Assembly (NCBI GenBank): GCA_903944555.1
Contig: CAJASG010000228.1
Coordinates: forward strand, 1 to 14,653
Direction of reading: 5' to 3'
Source of the DNA: an uncultured beta proteobacterium
GTDB lineage: Bacteria; Pseudomonadota; Gammaproteobacteria; Burkholderiales; Burkholderiaceae_C
Length of the DNA: 14,653 nucleotides
Position numbers and translations under genes: made by a program. How positions within the stretch are numbered: the stretch's first letter is position 1; each line of letters begins with the position of its first letter. The notes under the pieces were generated by a model. The model was not told the DNA's origin. It ran no database searches and was given only the letters and a program-made list of their open reading frames with translations. Positions 7,986 to 14,243 of this stretch are shown here, piece after piece.

Positions 7986-8120
7986 TAATTGATCTGTATT
8001 GGTTTCATTGATCTTCGCCTTGGCGGCGCAGATGGCGGATCATATGGACATATGAGATAGTTTTCCAATATAGTTTGGGCTGTATTCGATATACAAATTT
8101 AGATTGGTAAAAACCCTAAT
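7986..8120. promoter_or_regulatory. Divergent chvE / LysR control region with candidate operators and promoter
   Basis: This AT-rich segment separates the two divergent genes. Directly visible are: a perfect inverted repeat TGTAT-N5-ATACA at 8081..8095; an imperfect LysR-like box ATAGTTTTCCAATAT at 8057..8071 (T-N11-A symmetric); a repeated ATAGTTT at 8057 and 8070; and CATATG twice at 8041..8054. For chvE (minus strand) two sigma-70-like pairs can be drawn. One is TTGTAT (8091..8096) with TATATT (8067..8072). The other is TTGGAA (8063..8068) with TATGAT (8039..8044). The second would start transcription near 8032 and puts the two boxes at about -32 and -56, the usual positions for LysR activators. 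Choice between them is inference. Confidence 0.5.
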
Positions 8121-9086
8121 ATGACAAACTACACGCACTGGCTCATCCGCGCACGCCTCAAGACACGACAGCTTCTGCTGGTGGTGGCGCTGTCAGAAGA
8201 GGGCAACATCCACCGCGCAGCACAAGTTCTCAACATGACCCAGCCCGCCGCATCCAAGCTGCTCAAAGACCTGGAGGATGTCCTGGGGGTGCAGCTGTTT
8301 GAGCGCCTGCCGCGCGGCATGCGCCCCACGTGGTACGGCGACACCATGATCCGCCATGCCCGGGCCGCGCTGTCCAGCCTGAACCAGGCGCACGACGAGT
8401 TGCAGGCGGCAAAAAACGGGCAGTTCGGCCAGGTGAATCTGGGCTCCATCACGGCACCGGGGCTGGCCCTGTTGCCACCCACCGTGGCAGCGGTCAAGCA
8501 GGCCCACCCCAACCTGCACATCACCATTCAAATTGAGCCCAGCAACGTGCTGATTGAGCGGCTGAACCGGGGCACGCTCGACCTGCTGGTCGGCCGGTTG
8601 TCGGCCGAGCACGACAAGGCGGACCTGCGCTACGAAGTGATCACCGACGAGCCGGTGTGTGCCGTGGTGCGGCCCGGCCACCCCTTGCTAACCCAAGCCA
8701 AACTGGAGCTTGCCAGCATCCTGGATTTCGGCTGGATTGTTCCACCCAGCGGCAGTGTGCTGCGCCACAAATTCGACCTGATGTTCCAGGAGATGGACCT
8801 GCAACAACCGGCCAACAGTGTCGAAACCAGCTCGCTGCTTTTCACCACCAAAATGATGCAGCAAAGCGACATGGTGAGCGTGATGTCGACCGACGTCGCG
8901 CGCTATTACTCCGACCACGGGCTGCTGTCGATTTTGCCCCTGGTACTGCCTTGCGAAATGGAGCCTTTCGGGTTCATCACCCGGCGCGACCGCTTGCTGT
9001 CACCGGCCGCCACCGTGCTGCTGCGCGCACTCAAGGCATCCGCCATGACGGTGTACGGCAAGCAGTTCGACTTGAACGCAGATTAG
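8121..9086 (+). CDS. LysR-family transcriptional regulator, GbpR type (sugar-responsive regulator of chvE)
   Basis: The 321 aa protein has an N-terminal winged helix-turn-helix; the recognition region is GNIHRAAQVLNMTQPAASKLLKDLED (residues 28-53). An effector-binding domain follows, beginning near VNLGSITAPG. The opening RLKTRQLLLVVALSEEGNIHRAA is typical of the GbpR/Cbl-like branch. GbpR in Agrobacterium is encoded next to chvE and controls it in response to galactose and arabinose, and the same divergent arrangement is seen here. It probably regulates the transporter operon and itself from the shared control region, and perhaps also the second divergent region near 9905. No strong Shine-Dalgarno is visible before ATG 8121. 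Its stop overlaps the stop of the convergent SDR gene by four bases, so there is no space for a terminator between them. Confidence 0.88.
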   Translation: MTNYTHWLIRARLKTRQLLLVVALSEEGNIHRAAQVLNMTQPAASKLLKDLEDVLGVQLFERLPRGMRPTWYGDTMIRHARAALSSLNQAHDELQAAKNGQFGQVNLGSITAPGLALLPPTVAAVKQAHPNLHITIQIEPSNVLIERLNRGTLDLLVGRLSAEHDKADLRYEVITDEPVCAVVRPGHPLLTQAKLELASILDFGWIVPPSGSVLRHKFDLMFQEMDLQQPANSVETSSLLFTTKMMQQSDMVSVMSTDVARYYSDHGLLSILPLVLPCEMEPFGFITRRDRLLSPAATVLLRALKASAMTVYGKQFDLNAD

Positions 9087-9859
9087 TTCCAGCCCGCATC
9101 CACCTTGAACTCCTGCGCGGTGCACATGGCACCGTCGGCAGACGCCAGGAACAGCACCATGCGGGCCACATCGGAGGGCTGCAACTTGTCGGGCAAACAC
9201 TGGTTGCGCTGGATGTCGGCCTCGCCCTCGGCGTTGAGCCACATTTTGATCTGGCGCTCCGTCATCACCCACCCTGGCGACACCGTGTTGATGCGAATAC
9301 GGTCCGCCCCCAGCGTGTCTGCCAGCCCGCGTGTCAGGCCATTGACGGATGACTTGGCCACGGCATAGCAGGGGTAGCCGCTGCCCTTGGATTGCCACCC
9401 GGTTGAGCCCAAATTCACGACGGACCCGCCCCCCAAACGCCGCATACCCGGCACCACCGACTGGATGGCGAAAAATGCGGGCCGCTGGTTCACCGCCATG
9501 CGCTCATCCCAGTACGCGGGGGTGACCGATTCCAGGGTGTGGCGGTCATCCCGCGCCACGTTGTTGACCAATGTGGAAAACTCCCCCAACTCCGCTTCGG
9601 CCTGACCGATCCACTGTTGCAATGCGCCCACATCACGCACATCACACGGGCGCCACCAGACGGGGGGAAGCCCCAACGTGGCGAGGTGGGCGACCAATTC
9701 CGCGCTTTCTTTTTCGGCCACATCGACGAATGCAACCTGCGCGCCCTGCTCGGCAAACGCGGTCACGATGGCCGCACCAATTCCGGTTCCGCCCCCGGTA
9801 ATGAACACGCGTTGCCCGCGCAGGCTGGGGTACACGGCCAGAGGATTTTGTGCTGTCAT
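9083..9859 (-). CDS. SDR-family sugar 1-dehydrogenase (probable L-arabinose / D-galactose 1-dehydrogenase)
   Basis: The 258 aa classical short-chain dehydrogenase is cytosolic. The cofactor loop TGGGTGIG is at 21-28 and an Asp near 46 (FVDVAE) suggests NAD preference. The NNAG-like motif reads NNVAR (99-103), and the catalytic residues are Ser152, Tyr165 and Lys169 (YAVAK). The ending is GWVMTERQ...FLASADGAMCTAQEFKVDAGWN. Inferred role: oxidation of the aldose at C1 to the lactone. The context is strong, with a lactonase and an aldonate dehydratase on the opposite strand. The start MTAQNPL at 9859 is preferred over an ATG seven codons upstream because AAGGA lies about seven bases before it. 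The substrate cannot be read from sequence alone; other SDRs (L-fucose, D-xylose) are possible. Confidence 0.82.
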   Translation of the reverse strand: MTAQNPLAVYPSLRGQRVFITGGGTGIGAAIVTAFAEQGAQVAFVDVAEKESAELVAHLATLGLPPVWWRPCDVRDVGALQQWIGQAEAELGEFSTLVNNVARDDRHTLESVTPAYWDERMAVNQRPAFFAIQSVVPGMRRLGGGSVVNLGSTGWQSKGSGYPCYAVAKSSVNGLTRGLADTLGADRIRINTVSPGWVMTERQIKMWLNAEGEADIQRNQCLPDKLQPSDVARMVLFLASADGAMCTAQEFKVDAGWN

Positions 9860-9996
9860 TGCATTTCCTTTTTTAAACATTGCAAATTGAATATGTTAGA
9901 TGTCGAATAAATCATTTTCTATTATCACTATGCATGGTTAGCATCCGTGTTGTCAAGAACCGGAGGCCTACCTCCAACACACGAGGCAATAGAACA
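9860..9996. promoter_or_regulatory. Divergent control region between the SDR gene and the dehydratase gene
   Basis: These 137 bases are AT-rich near the SDR side. The minus strand carries TATTCGACAT at 9909..9900, matching TATTCGATAT of the chvE/LysR region (8083..8092) in nine of ten bases. A TATTAT at 9920..9925 could be a -10 element for the rightward transcript, with only a poor -35 (TTAGAT) upstream, as expected of an activator-dependent promoter. GAGG at 9983..9986 is the probable ribosome site of the dehydratase. Promoter assignments are tentative. Confidence 0.4.
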
Positions 9997-11721
9997 ATGG
10001 AAGACTCCAAAAAACCCATCCGCCGCAGCCAAGCTTGGTTTGGCGGCCAAGACCGCGATGGTTTCATGCACCGCAGCTGGCTCAAAAACCAGGGCTACCC
10101 GCACGACGAGCTGGACGGCCGACCGGTCATCGGCATCTGCAATACCTGGAGCGAACTCACCCCGTGCAACGGACACTTCCGCGAGCTGGCCGAGTTCGTC
10201 AAACGTGGCGTGTACGAGGCCGGCGGCTTCCCGCTGGAGTTCCCGGTGATGTCACTGGGGGAAACCCAACTGCGCCCCACCGCCATGCTGTTTCGCAACC
10301 TGGCGAGTATGGACGTCGAAGAATCGATCCGTGGCAACCCGATTGACGGCGTGGTCCTGCTCATGGGTTGCGACAAGACCACGCCCTCGCTGTTGATGGG
10401 CGCAGCCAGTTGCGACCTGCCCACTATCGGCGTGTCCGGCGGCCCCATGCTCAACGGCAAGTTCCGTGGCAAGGATGTGGGTTCCGGCACCGGCGTGTGG
10501 CAAATGTCCGAGATGGTGCGTGCGGGCGAGATGACCATGCAAGAGTTCACCTCGTGCGAAAGCGATATGCACCGCTCCAAAGGCAGCTGCATGACCATGG
10601 GCACCGCCAGCACCATGGCCTGCATGGTGGAAGCGCTGGGCATGTCTTTGCCTGAGAACGCCGCTTTTCCCGCCGCCGACACCCGGCGCAACCGGTTGGC
10701 CCAAATGTCGGGGCGGCGTATCGTGGAAATGGTCAAGCAAGACCTGCGCATGTCACAGATTTTGACCCGCGAAGCGTTCGAGAATGCCATCCGCACCAAT
10801 GCGGCCATTGGTGGCTCTACCAACGCCGTCATTCACCTGCTGGCCATTGCCGGGCGCATGGGCATCCAGCTGAACCTGGCCGACTGGGACCAACTGGGCT
10901 CGCAAGTCAACTGCCTGCTCAATTTGCAGCCCTCAGGCAAGTACCTGATGGAAGACTTTTGCTACGCCGGTGGCCTGCCTGCCGTGCAGCGCGAAATCTT
11001 GTCCATACTGCACGGCGATGCGCTCACCGTGAACGGCAAAACGGTCCAGGAGAATGTGGCCGAGGCACCTTGCTACAACCGCGATGTCATCAAAACCATG
11101 GCCGAGCCCTTCATCCCCGCCGCCGGTATTGCGGTTGTGCGCGGCAACCTGGCACCCGACGGTGCGGTGATCAAGCCCTCAGCAGCCTCGCCCCATTTGC
11201 TCACCCACCGGGGCCGGGCCGTGGTGTTTGTGTCGATTGAAGATTTCCACGCCCGCATTGACGACCCCGAGCTGGACATCGACGAGCACTGCATCATGGT
11301 GCTGCAAAACTGCGGCCCGCGTGGCTACCCCGGCATGGCCGAAGTGGGCAACATGCCGCTGCCACCCAAGGTGCTGAGAAAAGGCATTACCGACATGGTG
11401 CGTATCTCGGACGCCCGCATGAGCGGCACCGCCTACGGCACCGTGGTCTTGCACACCAGCCCGGAGGCCGCCGCCGGTGGCCCACTGGCGCTGGTGCGCA
11501 ATGGCGACATGATTGAGCTGAACGTGCCCGAACGCAAACTGCACCTGGAAGTGTCGGACGAAGAGCTGGCCGTGCGCCGTGCCGCCTGGGTTCCCCCCAC
11601 CAAGCCCGCCCGGGGCTACGCCCAGCTGTATGTAAACCATGTGCAGCAAGCGCACTTGGGCGCCGACCTGGACTTTTTGGTCGGCAAGAGCGGCGCAGCG
11701 GTACCCCGCCACTCGCACTAA
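9997..11721 (+). CDS. IlvD/Edd-family sugar-acid dehydratase (probable L-arabinonate / D-galactonate dehydratase)
   Basis: The 574 aa Fe-S dehydratase would convert L-arabinonate (and probably D-galactonate) to the 2-keto-3-deoxy acid. Cys57 (SELTPCNGH), Cys125 (MGCDKTTP) and Cys198 (GSCMTMGTAS) match the three [2Fe-2S] ligands of Rhizobium leguminosarum L-arabinonate dehydratase (Cys59, Cys127, Cys200). Glu89, Asp126 and Lys127 (the carbamylated Lys position), Glu449 and Ser476 (DARMSGTAYG) match its metal site and catalytic serine. All key residues are therefore present. Length is as expected for the arabinonate branch. The start MEDSKKPIRRSQ at 9997 is chosen because family homology begins there and GAGG lies ten bases upstream. 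The frame is open for 39 further codons but these look non-coding and cross the promoter. The stop overlaps the lactonase ATG (TAATG). Confidence 0.9.
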   Translation: MEDSKKPIRRSQAWFGGQDRDGFMHRSWLKNQGYPHDELDGRPVIGICNTWSELTPCNGHFRELAEFVKRGVYEAGGFPLEFPVMSLGETQLRPTAMLFRNLASMDVEESIRGNPIDGVVLLMGCDKTTPSLLMGAASCDLPTIGVSGGPMLNGKFRGKDVGSGTGVWQMSEMVRAGEMTMQEFTSCESDMHRSKGSCMTMGTASTMACMVEALGMSLPENAAFPAADTRRNRLAQMSGRRIVEMVKQDLRMSQILTREAFENAIRTNAAIGGSTNAVIHLLAIAGRMGIQLNLADWDQLGSQVNCLLNLQPSGKYLMEDFCYAGGLPAVQREILSILHGDALTVNGKTVQENVAEAPCYNRDVIKTMAEPFIPAAGIAVVRGNLAPDGAVIKPSAASPHLLTHRGRAVVFVSIEDFHARIDDPELDIDEHCIMVLQNCGPRGYPGMAEVGNMPLPPKVLRKGITDMVRISDARMSGTAYGTVVLHTSPEAAAGGPLALVRNGDMIELNVPERKLHLEVSDEELAVRRAAWVPPTKPARGYAQLYVNHVQQAHLGADLDFLVGKSGAAVPRHSH

Positions 11722-12650
11722 TGGGCAGCACCGCGCTTTCCGTCCACGCCTCCTGCGCCGCGCCCGTGGTGCGGGGGGCACCCCACAGCGTGTGGTCCGC
11801 CCAAGCCCTGCTGGGGGAAGGCACGCTGTGGTCGGTGCGCGAACAGGCCTTGTTTTGGGTGGACATCCTGGGGCACCAGCTGCACCGCTTTTGCCCCGCC
11901 ACCCAGGCGCGCGACAGCTGGTCGTTTGACGAAGAAATATCCGCGGTGGCCGAGCGCCGCACCGGCCCTGGCCTGCTGGTCACGCTGCGCCATGACTTTG
12001 CCACCTTTGACCTGGACACCGGTCGCCTGCAGCGCTTGCACCGACCCGAGCCAGCACAGCCCGGCAACCGTTTCAACGACGGAAAATGCGATGCACAGGG
12101 CCGCTTTTGGGGCGGCACCATGGACTTTGCTTGCCAAGCCCCCACCGGGGCGCTGCACCGCTACGCCGGGGGCAGCCACTGCAGCCGGATGCACACCGGC
12201 TTTGCCGTGACCAATGGCCCCACCTGGTCGCTCGATGGCCGCACCCTGTACTTCAACGACACGGTGCAGGGGCAGGTTCATGCCTTTGACTTTGATCCCG
12301 CCTCCGGCACGCTCAGCCGCCCGCGCCTGTGGCTGCAACTGGGTGCGGATGACGGCTACCCCGATGGCATGACCACCGATGCCGCCGGGCGTATATGGAT
12401 CGCCCACTGGGGCGCCGCCTGCGTGACCTGCCACGACCCGGAGAGCGCCGCAGAACTGCTGCGCATCCCCCTGCCCACCAGCCACATCACCAACTGCGCC
12501 TTTGGCGGCCCCGACCTGCGCACCCTGTTCATCACCAGCGCCTGCAGTGGCCTGAACGAACACCAGCTACTGACCCAGCCGCTGGCCGGGGCCTTGTTTT
12601 GCGTGGAGATCGACAGCCCCGGATTACCCGCCAACAAATTTGCAGGGTAG
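11721..12650 (+). CDS. SMP-30/gluconolactonase-family sugar lactonase (probable L-arabinono/D-galactono-lactonase)
   Basis: The 309 aa six-bladed beta-propeller metal-dependent lactonase is of the SMP-30/LRE family. It would hydrolyse the lactone made by the SDR dehydrogenase to the aldonate used by the upstream dehydratase. Metal ligands by family pattern are Glu33 (LGEGTLW), Asn165 (AVTNGPTWSLDG) and Asp215 (DGYPDGMTTD), with Asn119 (NRFNDGKCD) as the substrate-contacting residue. The repeated 'DGRTLYF' and 'GRIWIAHWG' blade segments are visible. Its ATG shares a base with the dehydratase stop (TAATG), indicating translational coupling, so start choice is firm even though the first 20 residues are not conserved-looking. 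No signal peptide; cytosolic. Confidence 0.9.
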   Translation: MGSTALSVHASCAAPVVRGAPHSVWSAQALLGEGTLWSVREQALFWVDILGHQLHRFCPATQARDSWSFDEEISAVAERRTGPGLLVTLRHDFATFDLDTGRLQRLHRPEPAQPGNRFNDGKCDAQGRFWGGTMDFACQAPTGALHRYAGGSHCSRMHTGFAVTNGPTWSLDGRTLYFNDTVQGQVHAFDFDPASGTLSRPRLWLQLGADDGYPDGMTTDAAGRIWIAHWGAACVTCHDPESAAELLRIPLPTSHITNCAFGGPDLRTLFITSACSGLNEHQLLTQPLAGALFCVEIDSPGLPANKFAG

Positions 12651-12654
12651 GCAT

Positions 12655-13038
12655 TTAACCCCGCACGAACAGCGTAATCAAGGGGTCCGGCCCCACCTGG
12701 CGGCTCCAGTGGCCGTGCACGGCGGCATCGAACGTTGCGCCTTCCGGTAGTAAATCGGCACTGTAAAAATGCTCGCCCGGCTTGAAGACCCGTGACACAC
12801 CGCCTTGAATGCCAATCTCCATCTGCCCGCCCAGAATGAAGCACCACTGGGTGTAACCCGAGCAATGGAACTGGCTGCGAAAGCCCACCGGGCTGGTGCG
12901 CAACTGATAACCGCCAGATGCAAACAGCTCCGACAGCATGGATTGCGGCGACCCCTGGTCCAAGGCCACCGACTCTTCGCGGAACTGCGCGCGACCATCT
13001 GTATCAGTGAACAAAACTACTTTGGTGAATGTGGTCAT
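12655..13038 (-). CDS. Small cupin-domain protein of unknown function
   Basis: The 127 aa single-domain cupin has a predicted beta-barrel with GYTQWCFILGGQMEIGI (61-77), matching the first cupin strand pair. FKPGEHFYSADLL (85-97) and VHGHWSR (107-113) follow, resembling the 'PGDxxxAEDxxGxGHxxR' pattern of small cupins. His58, His108 and His110 could bind a metal, but the complete HxH...E set of motif 1 is not seen. It converges on the lactonase with four bases between the stops. The neighbourhood suggests a role in carbohydrate or lactone chemistry or epimerisation, but nothing in the sequence proves it. No clear Shine-Dalgarno precedes ATG 13038. The 95 bases between this gene and the MarR gene hold no further gene I can support. 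Confidence 0.75.
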   Translation of the reverse strand: MTTFTKVVLFTDTDGRAQFREESVALDQGSPQSMLSELFASGGYQLRTSPVGFRSQFHCSGYTQWCFILGGQMEIGIQGGVSRVFKPGEHFYSADLLPEGATFDAAVHGHWSRQVGPDPLITLFVRG

Positions 13039-13133
13039 GGAATGCTTAGCGGGGTATAAAGCTTTGCATTATTCCCCAGCCTGGCAAGCACACTTACGGC
13101 TGGTTTGCCGTCAAGGTTCCCTAAAGCAGCGCT

Positions 13134-13592
13134 CTATCTCGCATCCTCTGGCGATAGAAGTGCCATGGCCTCGTCCATCAGGGCATGCAGCGCCACGACG
13201 CGCTCCGCACCCAGGGCTTGGTTGATCCCCTCTTGTGCCACCCGCCATTTGCGCTGGGCTTCCGTGCGCTTGCGCTGGCCCGCTTCGGTCGCAGTGATCA
13301 GGTGGCTGCGCGCATCGGCACCTGGCCCTATGGCCAACCACCCCGCAGCAATAAGCGGCTGCAAATTGCGTGACAAGGTCGAGGTATTGACCTTCATCTC
13401 GGCCGCCAGGTCCACCGCCCGAATCGGCCCGAGCTTGACCACATACGACAAAAGCGAATACTGCGTGCCTTTCAGCCCGGTCTTGCCCACCTCGTCGTCA
13501 TAGTGCTGCGCAACACGACGCATGAGCTGACGCAGCTTGAGGTTGGTGCAACCCTGGGGCTTTTGCAGGTCAGGCTTGACAGATGTGTTCAT
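13134..13592 (-). CDS. MarR-family transcriptional regulator
   Basis: The 152 aa winged-helix repressor type protein has dimerisation helices at the ends and the DNA-binding core GPIRAVDLAAEMKVNTSTLSRNLQPLIAAGWL (about 55-86), followed by the wing (GADARSHLITATEAGQ). Cys15 precedes the first helix (GCTNLKLRQLMRRVAQHYDD). A cysteine at this place is the sensor in OhrR-type members, though it is also common in other MarR branches. The start MNTSVKP at 13592 is chosen because homology begins there. No Shine-Dalgarno is visible (the leader reads AATAATAAAA), so weak or leaderless translation is possible. It diverges from the thioesterase-gloA pair with a perfect palindrome in between, so autoregulation and control of that pair is the natural inference. 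Confidence 0.85.
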   Translation of the reverse strand: MNTSVKPDLQKPQGCTNLKLRQLMRRVAQHYDDEVGKTGLKGTQYSLLSYVVKLGPIRAVDLAAEMKVNTSTLSRNLQPLIAAGWLAIGPGADARSHLITATEAGQRKRTEAQRKWRVAQEGINQALGAERVVALHALMDEAMALLSPEDAR

Positions 13593-13615
13593 TTTTATTA
13601 TTGTAGCTGCATCTA

Positions 13616-13627
13616 TTGCATATGCAA
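13616..13627. promoter_or_regulatory. Perfect 12-base palindrome, candidate MarR operator
   Basis: TTGCATATGCAA is a perfect inverted repeat in the 76-base gap between the divergent marR and thioesterase genes, 23 bases from the marR ATG. MarR dimers bind palindromes of this size in their own promoters. Binding is inferred; the symmetry is seen directly. Confidence 0.55.
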
Positions 13628-13668
13628 CAGTTAATTTGTACTCCGCCAATCCAAGAAAGCCGAACACC

Positions 13669-14223
13669 ATGTCCAACATTTCCCTGATCGAATCCTGGCT
13701 GGCCCAGGAGCAAGAAGTCCTGGCCCGTCTGGAGGCTGGCCCCGGCCCCGGCGTGGCACGCCCCGAGCAGGTCGCAGGCATGAGCGGCATGCAATTGATG
13801 GAGGCCATGTTGCGCGGCGAGATACCCTACGCCGCCATCGCCAAGACGCTGGACTTCACCATCATTGAAGTCTCCGAAGGCCGGGCCGTGTTCCAGGGAA
13901 CGCCCGGTCCTACCCATCTCAACCCCATGGGCACCATCCATGGCGGGTGGTACGCCACGATGCTGGACTCGGCACTCGGCTGTGCGGTACACACCCTGAT
14001 GCCCCCGGGGCGTGGCTACACCACCGCGGAGTTGGGCGTCAATCTGGTGAGGGCCATCAACCCCGCCAAGACCCCACGCGTACGGGCCGAGGGCAAGGTC
14101 ATTCACTGCGGCCGCCAACTCGCTACCGCCGAGGCACGCATCGTTGGGCCAGATGGCACGCTGTATGCGCATGCCACCACCACCTGCCTGGTTTTCGAAA
14201 TGAAACCACCAGCCAAAGGCTGA
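13669..14223 (+). CDS. PaaI-type hotdog-fold thioesterase
   Basis: The 184 aa protein has a single hotdog domain. An N-terminal helical segment of about 50 residues ([35 protein letters not shown]) precedes the fold. The signature [20 protein letters not shown] contains HGG (91-93) and the likely catalytic or binding Asp100; [14 protein letters not shown] and [17 protein letters not shown] are the following strands. It would hydrolyse an acyl-CoA, often aryl- or medium-chain in this family, but the substrate is unknown. The start [10 protein letters not shown] at 13669 is taken because upstream codons overlap the divergent promoter; only a weak AAGAAAG precedes it. It is followed 20 bases later by gloA on the same strand, probably one transcript. 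Confidence 0.85.
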   Translation: MSNISLIESWLAQEQEVLARLEAGPGPGVARPEQVAGMSGMQLMEAMLRGEIPYAAIAKTLDFTIIEVSEGRAVFQGTPGPTHLNPMGTIHGGWYATMLDSALGCAVHTLMPPGRGYTTAELGVNLVRAINPAKTPRVRAEGKVIHCGRQLATAEARIVGPDGTLYAHATTTCLVFEMKPPAKG

Positions 14224-14243
14224 CCCAAGGCACAATCACCGCC

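Noticed and set aside
8041..8054. CATATGGACATATG as an operator
   Set aside because: Each CATATG is self-palindromic and the segment overlaps the probable -10 of chvE; kept only as part of the control region, not called as a separate site.
9880..9996. 39-codon N-terminal extension of the dehydratase from a TTG at 9880
   Set aside because: The extension has no similarity to the family, crosses the divergent promoter region, and a ribosome site exists before ATG 9997.
11718..12563. Long minus-strand open frame opposite the lactonase
   Set aside because: The plus strand encodes an intact SMP-30 lactonase with all metal ligands; the antisense product is Gly/Ala/Val-rich with no recognisable fold.
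13073..13120. Short inverted repeat ACGGC-N6-GCCGT between marR and the cupin gene
   Set aside because: The stem is only five pairs and no T run follows the stem in the marR transcript.
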